From NCBI RefSeq assembly GCF_029210485.1, contig NZ_JARGET010000022.1:1-64000 (forward strand): 64,000 nt of DNA, read 5' to 3'. The notes beneath the pieces were generated by a model. It ran no database searches, had not been told where the DNA came from, and saw nothing but the letters and a program-made list of their open reading frames with translations. The stretch comes from Hoeflea sp. YIM 152468. Its GTDB lineage: Bacteria; Pseudomonadota; Alphaproteobacteria; Rhizobiales; Rhizobiaceae. Of the stretch, positions 15,437-24,744 are shown piece by piece (position 1 is the first letter of the stretch; the number at the start of each line of letters is the position of its first letter). Made by a program: the position numbers and the translations under genes.

Positions 15437-16930
15437 TCAATTCACCTGGGTCAAATCGGATGCTGCGGCAGCAAGGGTGTGATCCATGCCATGTTGCAGC
15501 ATCTCCGTGAGGAAGCCGGTGAGCTGATCCTGCCAGCTGTCATTGTCTGCAAGACTGGCGGGAAAAAGGCCAGGCAATTGGCTGAGCGCTGCGCAAATTC
15601 CTGCCGGTGACGAGGCGTTGCCAAGTGCCGTCTGGATTTCCGATTGTCTCGGATCGCGGAGCGGATAGTCGGTCCCGGCATCAGTCTTGCCGATGCAATA
15701 GCGCATCCACGCCGCCACCGCGAAGGCAAAGGGACGGGTGTCGCCGCCGCGTGAAAGAGTTTCGGCCGCAGGCGCACAGATGCGCTGGGGCAGCTTTTGC
15801 GTGCCGTCCATGGCGATTTGATAGGTGTCATGGGCGATCGCCGGATTGCAGAAGCGGCTGATCAGATCCCGGCGATAGCTGTCCAGATCCAATCCGGCAA
15901 GGTCGGGCAAGGTGCTGCCGGCCGCAGCAATATGTCTGTCGACAAGAGCCGCCAGATGGGGATGCGCCATCGCGTCGCGAACATGCTTGCAACCGGCGAT
16001 GAAACCGCAATAGGCCAGCATCGAATGCGCTCCGTTCAGCATCCGCAACTTCATCATCTCGTAGGGTTTGACGTCCTTGACGAACAGCGCGCCGCCCGCC
16101 TCCCATGCGGGTCTGCCGTTGCAAAACCGGTCCTCGATCACCCATTGGGAAAACGGCTCGGTCTCGATCGCGGCGAGGTCGAGGCAGCCGGTGAGCCGGA
16201 GCGCCTCGTCCTGTGTCTGCGGCGTTGCCGCCGGCGTAATCCGGTCGACCATGCTCGACGGGAAACAAACTTCGGCTTCCATCCAGTCGGCCAGATCCGG
16301 ATCGATGCGGCGGGCGAAATCCTGTACGCCCGCTCTCAGCAGGTGTCCGTTTTCCGGCAAATTGTCACAACACAAAACCGTAAACGGCGCGACGCCCCTA
16401 TCCCGGCGCAGCCGCAGGCTTTCAACGAGCAGGCCGATGGCGCCGCGCGGATGCCGCGGGTCGGAAAGATCCGGGGCTATGGAAGGGTGGTCTGGATCAA
16501 TTGCCATCGACGTGCGGTCGATGCCGTAGGCTTTTTCAGTGACAGTCAGGGTGACGATCCTGGTCTGTGGTGAAACCATCGCCCGCAGTGGTGCTGCAGG
16601 CTCGCGCGCGGCCGCAATCACCCTGTCGACGGACGCGATCACCCGTCCGCGCGATCCCGCCGCACCCCGCTCGATCAGGGTGTAAAGCCCGTTTTGAGGC
16701 TGCATCGCATCGGCAGTATCGGTGCCACGCAGGCTGACCCCGGTGATGCGCCAGTCTCCGCCCTCCGCCGTCAGGGCATCGTCGGTGTAAACCGCCTGGT
16801 GCGCCCTGTGAAAGGCGCCAGCGCCCAGATGGACGATTGCGCACCCATGCCGCGCCGGGTCATAGCCAGGCAGCCTCGCCTCGCCAGATATCTGGTCGAG
16901 CGAAGCCAGCCGTTTCGGTGCTGCGGTCAC
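15437..16930 (-). CDS. uxuB: Fructuronate reductase/mannitol dehydrogenase family
   Basis: A 497-residue polyol-specific long-chain dehydrogenase. The N-terminal Rossmann part has the family signature IVHLGAGAFHRAHQAVYTDD (31-50), and the C-terminal part has the catalytic-helix block VKPYEMMKLRMLNGAHSMLAY (about 285-306). In hexuronate degradation UxuB converts fructuronate to mannonate with NADH. It overlaps the uxuA gene by 4 bases (ATGA), so mannonate is passed directly to the next enzyme. Family members also act on mannitol, tagaturonate or arabinitol, but linkage to uxuA favours fructuronate. Confidence 0.9.
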   Translation of the reverse strand: MTAAPKRLASLDQISGEARLPGYDPARHGCAIVHLGAGAFHRAHQAVYTDDALTAEGGDWRITGVSLRGTDTADAMQPQNGLYTLIERGAAGSRGRVIASVDRVIAAAREPAAPLRAMVSPQTRIVTLTVTEKAYGIDRTSMAIDPDHPSIAPDLSDPRHPRGAIGLLVESLRLRRDRGVAPFTVLCCDNLPENGHLLRAGVQDFARRIDPDLADWMEAEVCFPSSMVDRITPAATPQTQDEALRLTGCLDLAAIETEPFSQWVIEDRFCNGRPAWEAGGALFVKDVKPYEMMKLRMLNGAHSMLAYCGFIAGCKHVRDAMAHPHLAALVDRHIAAAGSTLPDLAGLDLDSYRRDLISRFCNPAIAHDTYQIAMDGTQKLPQRICAPAAETLSRGGDTRPFAFAVAAWMRYCIGKTDAGTDYPLRDPRQSEIQTALGNASSPAGICAALSQLPGLFPASLADNDSWQDQLTGFLTEMLQHGMDHTLAAAASDLTQVN

Positions 16931-18159
16931 GGTGCAATTCCCGGAGCAATACGGTCAAGCATCGGATGCGAAAGAGCGGTCATTATTCCGCGCAACTCCG
17001 CAAGCCCCTTGAGACGGCCGATGGCTGGGTAGCCTGGCTGTGCATTGCGGGTGTGGTCGTCGAGGATATTCTGGCCATGGTCGGGCCGCATCGGAATCGA
17101 CCAATCTGATCGGCCTGCAGCGCGGCGGCGTTTTTCTTCCCGGAGGGCCGCAGCCATGACCGCCACCATATCGGAATCCCCACCCAGATGCTCCGCCTCA
17201 TAAAAGGAGCCACGGATGTCACCGGTATCGCGCTTGACGTTGCGCAAATGCATGAAATGAACCTTGTCGCCCAGCCGGTCCATCATGCCGGCAAGATCGT
17301 TGTCGGGACGCGCACCGAGTGAACCGGTGCAAAGTGTGATGCCGTTGGCCGGTGAATTCACCGCCTCGATGATTTGCCGGTAGTCCGACTCCGTCGACAT
17401 GACGCGCGGCAGGCCCAAGAGGTCAAATGGCGGGTCATCGGGATGGCAGCACATGCGCAATCCCAGCCGTTCGGCGACCGGCACGACCTCACTGAGAAAG
17501 TCGATGAAATTCCGCCGCAGTTGCTCATGCGAAACCGACTCATACTCGGCCAAATGGTCGCGCACATCGGCCAGGCTCAGGTTTGTCGCCGCGCCAGGAA
17601 GGCCGAACACCACGTTTTTTGTCAACGCCTCGCGCTCAGCATCGTTCATCGCCGCATGGTGGGCGCGTGCCTGCTCGACGATCTCTTCGGGATAATCTTT
17701 TTCCGCCCCCCGCCGCTCAAGAATGAACAGGTCGAAGGCTGCAAAAACCGAATAGTCAAAGCGCATGCAGGTGGCGCCGGAGGTCACCCGCCATGCCAGA
17801 TCGGTTCGGGTCCAGTCGAGCACCGGCATGAAGTTGTAGCAGATCGTTTCGATCCCCGCTTCGGCGAGGTGTTCGAGGCTCTTCTTGTAAGCGGCATAAT
17901 GGGCGCGCCATTCGCCTTTCTGCTTCTTGATATCTTCCGAGACCGGGAGGCTTTCGACGACTTCCCACTTCAGGCCGGACGGCGAGCCATCCTTTCGCGT
18001 CGCGACTTCGGTTTGCCGCTGTGCGATTTCCGCCGGCTCCCAGACTGCACCGGTCGGCACGTGATGCAGCGCGGTCACGACGCCTTCGACGCCGGCCTGC
18101 ACCATGTCATCGACCGACACAAGGTCCTTGGGACCAAACCAACGCCAAGTCTGCCGCAT
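16927..18159 (-). CDS. uxuA: Mannonate dehydratase
   Basis: A 410-residue TIM-barrel enzyme beginning MRQTWRWFGPKDLVSVDDM, a start I recognise as UxuA. Further family blocks are TALHHVPTGAVW (31-42), CYNFMPVLDWTRTDL (about 106-120), CCHPDDPP (about 235-242) and HFMHLRN (about 305-311); the Cys and His residues in these bind the catalytic metal. It dehydrates D-mannonate to 2-keto-3-deoxygluconate in the cytoplasm. It is the first gene of the uxuAB pair and is transcribed divergently from the GntR regulator. Confidence 0.95.
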   Translation of the reverse strand: MRQTWRWFGPKDLVSVDDMVQAGVEGVVTALHHVPTGAVWEPAEIAQRQTEVATRKDGSPSGLKWEVVESLPVSEDIKKQKGEWRAHYAAYKKSLEHLAEAGIETICYNFMPVLDWTRTDLAWRVTSGATCMRFDYSVFAAFDLFILERRGAEKDYPEEIVEQARAHHAAMNDAEREALTKNVVFGLPGAATNLSLADVRDHLAEYESVSHEQLRRNFIDFLSEVVPVAERLGLRMCCHPDDPPFDLLGLPRVMSTESDYRQIIEAVNSPANGITLCTGSLGARPDNDLAGMMDRLGDKVHFMHLRNVKRDTGDIRGSFYEAEHLGGDSDMVAVMAAALREEKRRRAAGRSDWSIPMRPDHGQNILDDHTRNAQPGYPAIGRLKGLAELRGIMTALSHPMLDRIAPGIAP

Positions 18160-18294
18160 GTAAACATCTCCCGATCACATCCAAATCGCCAATGCTGAAT
18201 TGATACGCAGCATTCCGCTTGGCTTCTAGCAGCATTTGTTGCCGTTGACTAGTATGGAAGTATGGTATAAAAGCCGGACAGGAGGTGGCCTCGA
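18160..18294. promoter_or_regulatory. Divergent promoter region between uxuA and the GntR gene
   Basis: On the plus strand TTGACT (18245-18250) and TATAAA (18266-18271) could be -35 and -10, although the 15-base gap is short. Between them TATGG occurs twice, at 18253-18257 and 18261-18265. An AGGAGG site (18279-18285) precedes the GTG start at 18295. A FadR-subfamily regulator could bind here to control both directions; this is inference. Confidence 0.4.
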
Positions 18295-19029
18295 GTGACC
18301 ATTCAGCAAAAAGCGCGGCAAGTGCTCGATCTGGGAATTGCGGTTGGACCGCAACTTTACCGGCTTTTGCGCGCGCGCATTATTCGCAACGAGATCGAGC
18401 CCGGCGTCAGGATTTCGGAATCCGAGATCGCAGCCCAATATTCGATCAGCCGCCAACCCGTTCGCGAGGCCTTCATCAAACTGGCGGAAGAAGGGCTCGT
18501 CGAAATTCGTCCGCAACGCGGCACATTCGTTCACCGGATCACCACGGCTGCGGTCATGGACGCACGCTTTGTACGCGAGGCGATCGAGGCCGACATCGCC
18601 GGATACCTGGCGACCCACGCAGACGAAGCCGTCATCAAGATGCTCCGGCAGGAGATCGAGAAGCAGAAACGCGCGCTCAACGATGTCAATGAGTTCATGG
18701 AACTCGACGACCGGTTTCACGCATTGCTGGCGGAAGCCGCGGGCAAGATCCGTGTCTGGAAAATGGTCGAAGGCCTGAAATCCCAGATGGACCGCGTGCG
18801 GCATCTGGCCATGCTGCGTTTTCCGGCCTCCAAGCTTGTGTCGCAACACAGTGCCATCGTGGAAGCGATCGCCAGCGCCGACCCCGAAGCAGCCATTGCG
18901 GCGATGCGTGGTCATCTCCGTGAAATTCTCAACGACCTGCCCGAAATAGCCGAAAGCAATCCCCAATTTTTCGAGGAGAAGCCGCAATGGCTTCTTCCGG
19001 AAGATACCAACCCAAGGAGGAATCTATGA
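18295..19029 (+). CDS. GntR-family regulator, FadR subgroup (FCD domain)
   Basis: A 244-residue regulator with a winged helix at residues 10-80 (ISESEIAAQYSISRQPVREAF, then the wing LVEIRPQRGTFV) and an all-helical FCD ligand domain (90-225). Its likely metal-site residues include Asp141 and His145 of the DDRFH block. It starts with GTG behind a good AGGAGG site. Its TGA overlaps the ATG of the TRAP binding-protein gene. By position it probably represses the uxu genes and the TRAP operon until a hexuronate or its product binds, like UxuR/ExuR. Confidence 0.88.
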   Translation: MTIQQKARQVLDLGIAVGPQLYRLLRARIIRNEIEPGVRISESEIAAQYSISRQPVREAFIKLAEEGLVEIRPQRGTFVHRITTAAVMDARFVREAIEADIAGYLATHADEAVIKMLRQEIEKQKRALNDVNEFMELDDRFHALLAEAAGKIRVWKMVEGLKSQMDRVRHLAMLRFPASKLVSQHSAIVEAIASADPEAAIAAMRGHLREILNDLPEIAESNPQFFEEKPQWLLPEDTNPRRNL

Positions 19030-20000
19030 AGATCTCGAATATCGGAAAAACACTGCTTGCCGTATGCGCCGCTGGCCTGATGGCCACGTCCGCCATGGCC
19101 GCGGAGATGACCCTGAAACTCGGTCACCTCGCCAACGAAGACAATCCCTGGCACAAGGCTTCAGTCAAATTCGGCGAGGAACTGAATTCCCTGACTGACG
19201 GCCGCATTGAGGTCCAGGTGTTTCCGAACGAATCGCTCGGCAAGGAAATCGACCTGATCAACGGCATGCAGCTCGGCACTGTCGACATGACCATCACCGG
19301 TGAAAGTCTGCAGAACTGGGCGCCGATGGCAGCACTGCTTGCCGTTCCCTATGCCTACAAGTCGATCGAGCACATGGATGAGGTCGCAGGCGGCGAGATC
19401 GGCGAACAGATCAAGGCACAGATCATTGAAAAGGTGCAGATCCGCCCGATTGCCTATTTCGCCCGCGGTCCACGTGACCTCACCTCCAACCGTCCGATCA
19501 AGTCACCCGATGATCTCAATGGTCTGAAAATGCGTGTGCCGAACGTGCCGCTTTTCGTTGATGTCTGGAAAGCTCTTGGCGCCAACCCCGGTCCGATGGC
19601 ATTTTCCGAGGTCTTTACCTCGCTGCAGAACGGAACCATCGAAGCCCAGGAAAATCCGCTGGCGCTGATCCGCTCGGCAAGTTTCAATGAAGTTCAGAAA
19701 TACGTTAACATGACCGACCACGTCCGGTCCTGGATCTATCTGACGATTGCAGAATCGACATGGAACAAGCTTTCCGAGGATGACCAGAAGGCGGTCATGC
19801 AGGCAGCCAAGGCGACGCAGGATTATGAGCGTGAGCTGTTCAATGCTTCGCTCAAGGACGATCGCGAGTTCCTGGAATCCAAAGGCATGACCTTCGTTGA
19901 AGTCGACGGATCGGCATTCCAGACGAAAGCCAAGGACGCGGTGTTGGCAAATGTGAATGACGAAATCAAACCGGTGGTCGAACAGCTGTTCGCCAAGTAA
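19026..20000 (+). CDS. TRAP transporter substrate-binding protein DctP family
   Basis: A 324-residue periplasmic protein with a signal peptide ending SAMAAE (about residue 24). It has the DctP fold: LGHLANEDNPWH near the mature N-terminus, and the ligand-clamping Arg in the MRVPNVPLFVDVWKALGANP block (about 168-187), which normally pairs with a substrate carboxylate. The start at 19026 overlaps the regulator stop and has an AAGGAGG site. The neighbours (uxuA, uxuB) suggest it binds a hexuronate such as glucuronate or galacturonate. Confidence 0.92.
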   Translation: MKISNIGKTLLAVCAAGLMATSAMAAEMTLKLGHLANEDNPWHKASVKFGEELNSLTDGRIEVQVFPNESLGKEIDLINGMQLGTVDMTITGESLQNWAPMAALLAVPYAYKSIEHMDEVAGGEIGEQIKAQIIEKVQIRPIAYFARGPRDLTSNRPIKSPDDLNGLKMRVPNVPLFVDVWKALGANPGPMAFSEVFTSLQNGTIEAQENPLALIRSASFNEVQKYVNMTDHVRSWIYLTIAESTWNKLSEDDQKAVMQAAKATQDYERELFNASLKDDREFLESKGMTFVEVDGSAFQTKAKDAVLANVNDEIKPVVEQLFAK

Positions 20001-20016
20001 CCGGACTGGAAACGGG

Positions 20017-20040
20017 GACGCCGGATCACAATCCGGCGTC
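20017..20040 (+). terminator. Perfect hairpin between TRAP binding protein and small membrane subunit genes
   Basis: The 10-base arms GACGCCGGAT and ATCCGGCGTC flank a CACA loop, 16 bases after the binding-protein stop. No T-run follows, so partial termination or mRNA protection is more likely than full termination. It matches the pattern at the ABC operons in this window. Confidence 0.6.
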
Positions 20041-20069
20041 TCACCAAAGCGCCTTGGCGGAGGGCACTC

Positions 20070-20576
20070 ATGAAGCAACTGGTATCGACAATCGTTCTGA
20101 TCAGCCGCGTCGCCACCGGAGCGGCGTTCTTGGTGTTGATGGGCGCGGTCCTCATTCAGGTCTACGCGCGTTCATTGCTCAGCAGTTCGCCGGTGTGGAC
20201 CGAGGAACTCACCCGCTTCGCCCTGCTCTATCTTGCCGCGTTCGGCGCCGGACTGTCGTTTCGAAGCGGCGACCTCGTCAACGTCGATATCGTCAGCGAA
20301 AAGCTTCCCGGGCCGTGGCCAAAGCGCCTGCGGTTCGTTGGCGCAGCCGCAACCGCTATACTTTGCGGGTTTCTGGTCGAACCCGCCTGGAAATATACAT
20401 CCATCGGCGCCATGCAGACCTCGCCGGCGCTGGGATGGCGTATGGACTTCATCCACGCCAGTTTGCTGGTGCTGATCCTGTCGTTGCTGGTCTTCTCGGC
20501 CGCCCGCGCGATATCCATTCTCACCGGCGCCTCCGATGGCTTGCCGCAGAACCGTTTCGAAGAGTTACCGCGATGA
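20070..20576 (+). CDS. TRAP transporter small membrane subunit DctQ family
   Basis: A 168-residue protein with four hydrophobic segments and the DctQ signature VYARSLLSSSPVWTEELTRF (about residues 31-50). It joins the large subunit in the inner membrane. Its stop codon overlaps the start of the large subunit (ATGA), which fits strict co-translation. Confidence 0.9.
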   Translation: MKQLVSTIVLISRVATGAAFLVLMGAVLIQVYARSLLSSSPVWTEELTRFALLYLAAFGAGLSFRSGDLVNVDIVSEKLPGPWPKRLRFVGAAATAILCGFLVEPAWKYTSIGAMQTSPALGWRMDFIHASLLVLILSLLVFSAARAISILTGASDGLPQNRFEELPR

Positions 20577-21850
20577 GCCTAGCCATTCTGATCACCGTAT
20601 TCGTCGGCGGGCTGGCGCTCGGTATCCCGGTTGCGATCACGCTCGGCCTTTCATCGGCCGCCTATCTTGTTTCGGCGGGGATCCCGCTGGTTGTGATTCC
20701 GCAGAAAATGTATGCCGGAATGGACGTCTTCGTCCTGCTTTGCATTCCAGGTTTCATTCTCGCCGGCAATCTGATGAACAATGGCGGCATTACCGAACGC
20801 ATCATCCGGTTTGCCAATGCGCTCGTCGGCTGGGCCCGTGGCGGCCTCGGTCTGACCAATGTCGCAGGCTCCATGCTGTTTGGCGGCATCTCCGGCACGG
20901 CGGTCGCCGACGCTGCCTCGATCGGCGGCATGATGATCCCCGGCATGAAGAAGGCGGGCTACCCCGCGGATTTCTCCGCCGCCGTGACCGCTGCCTCGTC
21001 CACTGTTGGCCCGATGATTCCCCCTTCAGTTCCGATGATCATCGTCGGCGCCCTATCGGGCATTTCGGTGGGGAAGATGTTTCTCGCAGGCGCGGTTCCC
21101 GGCATCCTGATGGGCCTTGCCATGATGGTGACCACCTACATCATCGCCATTCGAAAGGATTTTCCGCGCCAGCCCTGGCAGGGTCTGGGCGAACTGGGAA
21201 AATCCTTCATGGGTGCGTTCTGGGCCATCGCGATGACTGCACTGATCATTGGCGGCCTGATGACCGGCATCGCCACGCCGACCGAAACAGCCGTTGTCGC
21301 CAGCGTCTATGCCCTTCTCGTCGGCATGTTTATCTATCGCGAACTCAAATTCGCGGATGTGCCCATGATCATCATCGACAGTGCGGTCTCGTCCGCCGCC
21401 ATCCTCGCGCTGGTCGGTTTCGCCAATGTCTTTGGCTGGATCCTCGTCTCCGAACGCATACCGCAGGTCATTGCCACAGCGGTGCTGTCGGTAACCGACA
21501 ACAAATATGTGGTCATCCTGCTTATCAACATCCTGCTATTGTTTGTCGGCATGTTCATGGAGACCATTGCCGCGCTGATCATCCTGTTCGTCCCGCTGCT
21601 GGCGCTGGCCCAGAGCGTCGGCATTGACCCGCTGCACTTCGCAACCTTCGCGGTTCTCAATCTGATGATCGGGCTCACCACGCCGCCGGTCGGGGTCTGT
21701 CTGTTCGTCTGCGCCAACATCGCGCGGCTACCACTGACGCCGGTGATCAAGGCAATTGCGCCATTCCTGCTGACCAACATCCTGGTTCTTCTCCTGGTCT
21801 CCTATGTCCCGGCGATCGCCACCTGGCTTCCCTCTGTCCTGCTCGATTAG
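20573..21850 (+). CDS. TRAP transporter large membrane subunit DctM family
   Basis: A 425-residue sodium-driven permease subunit with about 12 hydrophobic segments. DctM blocks visible are PGFILAGNLMNNGGIT, the SGTAVADAASIG discontinuous-helix motif, MIPPSVPMII, and the C-terminal LTTPPVGVCLFVCANIA. The ATG at 20573 is chosen because it overlaps the DctQ stop and removes about 170 non-family residues of the longer open frame. It works with the DctP and DctQ subunits just upstream. Confidence 0.93.
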   Translation: MSLAILITVFVGGLALGIPVAITLGLSSAAYLVSAGIPLVVIPQKMYAGMDVFVLLCIPGFILAGNLMNNGGITERIIRFANALVGWARGGLGLTNVAGSMLFGGISGTAVADAASIGGMMIPGMKKAGYPADFSAAVTAASSTVGPMIPPSVPMIIVGALSGISVGKMFLAGAVPGILMGLAMMVTTYIIAIRKDFPRQPWQGLGELGKSFMGAFWAIAMTALIIGGLMTGIATPTETAVVASVYALLVGMFIYRELKFADVPMIIIDSAVSSAAILALVGFANVFGWILVSERIPQVIATAVLSVTDNKYVVILLINILLLFVGMFMETIAALIILFVPLLALAQSVGIDPLHFATFAVLNLMIGLTTPPVGVCLFVCANIARLPLTPVIKAIAPFLLTNILVLLLVSYVPAIATWLPSVLLD

Positions 21851-21859
21851 GAACAAAAA

Positions 21860-22897
21860 ATGAAAACGCGCGTCTGCAGACTCTACGACAAGCACGACAT
21901 CCGTGTGGAGATCGAAACCGTTGCTGAACCCGGTGCCGGCGAGGTGCTGGTGCAGATGGGTGCAGGCGGCATTTGCGGTTCGGATCTGCATTATTATCAC
22001 GATGGCGGCTTCGGCCCGATCCGGGTGCGCGAGCCGATCATCCTCGGTCACGAAATCGCCGGCACCGTGCGGGCGATCGGGGACGGGGTTGACAGTCTGA
22101 GCATAGGCGACCGGGTCGCCGTCAATCCGAGCCACCCGTGCGGGCATTGCAAATACTGCGCGCAAGGCCATTTCCAGCATTGCCTGGAAATGCGGTTTCT
22201 TGGGTCAGCTTTGCGGTTTCCGCATGAACAGGGCGGCTTCCGCGAATTCATGCTGGTGGCTGAACCGCAATGCGTGGCGGTAGGCGCCGGCACGACACTG
22301 GGTGAAGCGGCTTGCTCGGAACCGCTTGCGGTGTGCGTTCATGCGGCAAACAGGGCCGGCGATCTCGCCGGGAAGAAAGTCCTGGTGACCGGCGCGGGCC
22401 CGATCGGAGCACTTTGCGCAGCGGTCGCCAGACACAGGGGCGCGTCCGAGATCGTCGTCACCGACCTGCAGGAGGCGACGCTGGCTGTCGCGGAGAAAAT
22501 GGGCGCAACGCGCACCATCAACGTCGCAAGCGCCCCGGCGGCAATGGATGCCTATGCTGCCGACAAGGGCTATTTTGACGTGGTGTTCGAGTGTTCCGCC
22601 GCACAGGCTGCACTGCGCACAGCGATTGCCGCCATACGCCCCATGGGGAAAATCGTCCAGGTCGGCGTTGCCGGCGATGTTCCGATTCCGCTCAACTTTC
22701 TCGTCGGCAAGGAAATCGAGCTGATCGGCACCCATCGCTTCCATGCCGAGTTTGCTGAGGCGGTCGATTTGATCACCTCCACCGCCATCGATGTGAAGCC
22801 GATCATCACCGCGACCTTTCCACTTGATGACGCCCTGCAGGCATTCGCCGCTGCGGGCGACCGCTCACGCTCGGTGAAAGTGCAACTGGCATTCTGA
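21860..22897 (+). CDS. Zinc alcohol dehydrogenase, L-idonate 5-dehydrogenase-like
   Basis: A 345-residue medium-chain dehydrogenase. Catalytic zinc ligands are Cys38 (GGICGSDLHYYHDG), His63 and Glu64 (LGHEIAG). Four cysteines for structural zinc lie in HPCGHCKYCAQGHFQHC (about 91-107). The cofactor fold starts at VLVTGAGPIGALCAA (about 172-186). The N-terminal HYYHDGGFG block is typical of L-idonate 5-dehydrogenases, which interconvert L-idonate and 5-ketogluconate. It lies 9 bases after DctM, so it belongs to the uronate TRAP operon. L-gulonate or sorbitol are alternative substrates. Confidence 0.88.
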   Translation: MKTRVCRLYDKHDIRVEIETVAEPGAGEVLVQMGAGGICGSDLHYYHDGGFGPIRVREPIILGHEIAGTVRAIGDGVDSLSIGDRVAVNPSHPCGHCKYCAQGHFQHCLEMRFLGSALRFPHEQGGFREFMLVAEPQCVAVGAGTTLGEAACSEPLAVCVHAANRAGDLAGKKVLVTGAGPIGALCAAVARHRGASEIVVTDLQEATLAVAEKMGATRTINVASAPAAMDAYAADKGYFDVVFECSAAQAALRTAIAAIRPMGKIVQVGVAGDVPIPLNFLVGKEIELIGTHRFHAEFAEAVDLITSTAIDVKPIITATFPLDDALQAFAAAGDRSRSVKVQLAF

Positions 22898-23244
22898 AGC
22901 AGATCACTGCCAGGGAAGCAGGGCGCGGAAAAAGCGCGCGCTGTCGCCAGGTCTTCGCGAACCTGCGCCCCTTCACGATCGCTCGATATCTTCAGCGATG
23001 ACGACGCTCAAAGGCCGCCATCGCGACCGATCGGTAGCCTTGTTGTGTCCAGGCTCGTGCTCGCTGGTAATCTCAGTCTGGCAGTTGCGGCCAGGGATGG
23101 TGCCGAAGCCAACGCGACAAAGAGGCCGAGATCGGGCGTTTCCAACGTTCATATCAGCCTATGGGATGCTGCATAATATGCTACCCCATCATCTGTCGCT
23201 GAGATACCAGATGACACAGAACAACTTTTGGGATCCAAATCGCC
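22898..23244. other. 347-base intergenic region without recognisable gene
   Basis: A weak GC-rich stem (GCGCG...GCGCGC around 22923-22943) follows the dehydrogenase gene and may end the TRAP operon. The remainder shows no family-like frame. The AT-richer part near 23170-23240 probably carries the promoter of the next gene. Confidence 0.35.
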
Positions 23245-24390
23245 ATGATTGCCTCTGCTCCGTGCCTGACCTCGCTACAGACGCCCGCCTTGATTCTTGA
23301 TGAACGGAAAATGCAGCGGAATATCGGTCGTTTGGCAGACCATCTGTCGCCCAAGGGGGTGACGCTCCGGCCTCATCTGAAGACGGTGAAGTCGACCGAG
23401 ATTGCACGCAGACTGCTCACCGGCGGCTTTGGCCCGGCCACGGTATCGACCTTGGCGGAGGCCGAAGTTTTTGCAGGAATGGGCGTGCGTGACATCACCT
23501 ACGCCGTGGGGATCACGCCGCAAAAGCTGGATCGTGTGGCTGCGATCCGCGCTGGGGGATGCGATCTCACGGTCATTCTCGACAGCGTCGAGCAAGCAAG
23601 CGCAGTGGTCGAAGCCTGTCAACGGCTGGGGCAAACGATCCCGGCGCTGATCGAGCTGGATTGCGATGGTCATCGCAGCGGGGTTTGCGCTGGCGATCCG
23701 GTCTTGATCGAGATCGGCAACATTCTGCACAAAGGTGCCGAATTGCGCGGTGTGTTGACCCATGCCGGCGAAAGTTACGAAGTGTATGGCAAGCCGGCTC
23801 ACACGAAATTCGCGGAACAAGAGCGATCGGCCGCGGTCAGGGCGGCAGAGATGTTGCGCTCCGCCGGCCTGCCCTGCCCTGTAGTCAGCATCGGCTCCAC
23901 GCCCACCGCGCACGCGATTGAAAACACCGAGGGCATCACCGAGGTGCGTGCTGGAGTCTATGCCTTTTTCGACCTGGTGCAGGCCGGCATCGGGGTCTGC
24001 GACGTCGACGATATAGCCCTTTCGGTTTTGACAACCGTAATCGGGCATCAGCGCGAAAAGGGCTGGATCATCACCGATGCGGGCTGGATGGCCTTGTCAC
24101 AGGATCGCGGCACAGCCAGCCAGAAGGTCGATCAGGGATATGGGGTGGTTTGTGACCAGGCTGGGAATGTTATGACTGATTTGATCGTGATCAAAACCAA
24201 TCAGGAGCACGGCATCATCGCTTGCCGAACGGACAGCAAAGCGGCTTTACCCGACCTGCCTCTGGGCACGCTGCTGCGCATTTTGCCCAACCATGCCTGC
24301 GCCGTGGCCGCGCAATACAGTGCGTATCACGTCATCCCTTCCGAACCAGCGGCTCCTGTAAAAGTTTGGCCCCGATTTGGTGGTTGGTAG
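23245..24390 (+). CDS. Fold-type III PLP enzyme, D-threonine aldolase/D-serine dehydratase family
   Basis: A 381-residue TIM-barrel PLP enzyme of the DSD1/low-specificity D-threonine aldolase family. The PLP lysine lies in RPHLKTVKS (Lys48-53 region). Other blocks are ELDCDGHRSGV (about 139-149), VSIGSTPTA for the PLP phosphate (about 214-222), and the C-terminal metal site PNHACAVAAQY, whose His and Cys bind zinc or manganese. These enzymes cleave or dehydrate D-beta-hydroxy amino acids in the cytoplasm. It has no obvious operon partner. D-threonine, D-serine or 3-hydroxyaspartate are all possible substrates. Confidence 0.88.
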   Translation: MIASAPCLTSLQTPALILDERKMQRNIGRLADHLSPKGVTLRPHLKTVKSTEIARRLLTGGFGPATVSTLAEAEVFAGMGVRDITYAVGITPQKLDRVAAIRAGGCDLTVILDSVEQASAVVEACQRLGQTIPALIELDCDGHRSGVCAGDPVLIEIGNILHKGAELRGVLTHAGESYEVYGKPAHTKFAEQERSAAVRAAEMLRSAGLPCPVVSIGSTPTAHAIENTEGITEVRAGVYAFFDLVQAGIGVCDVDDIALSVLTTVIGHQREKGWIITDAGWMALSQDRGTASQKVDQGYGVVCDQAGNVMTDLIVIKTNQEHGIIACRTDSKAALPDLPLGTLLRILPNHACAVAAQYSAYHVIPSEPAAPVKVWPRFGGW

Positions 24391-24744
24391 GCAATCGCCA
24401 TGCTCGAACCCGGCTATCCACGACGTCGAACGGCTTGAGAAGACCGCCGGCAGCCAACAACCGTATCGCGCGAGCAAGAAGGATCGTTTGCACGCCAAAA
24501 GTGAATATGTCTGTCACAATGCTACACTTTGCCTTAGAGATTTTCTTGCAACCGAAACAGCAAGTCTTGACCTCATTCCAGCAGGACTCCATAAGCACTG
24601 TGCGGGGGCACTTCTAACTCCCCCGCGCACCAGGAGAATTGAGATCTGAAGGTCTAGGCTATTGAGACTTGATTTCGACTTGGTGACGCGTCTGGTAATT
24701 GTGCCGCAACCAAGACACAGGAATACGCTGTTCCTCAAGCGTGA
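24391..24744. other. 354-base intergenic region with one hairpin
   Basis: I see no gene here. A GC-rich imperfect hairpin pairs GTGCGGGGG (24600-24608) with CCCCCGCGCAC (24620-24630, one bulged base). There is no T-run, so a terminator role is uncertain. Confidence 0.35.
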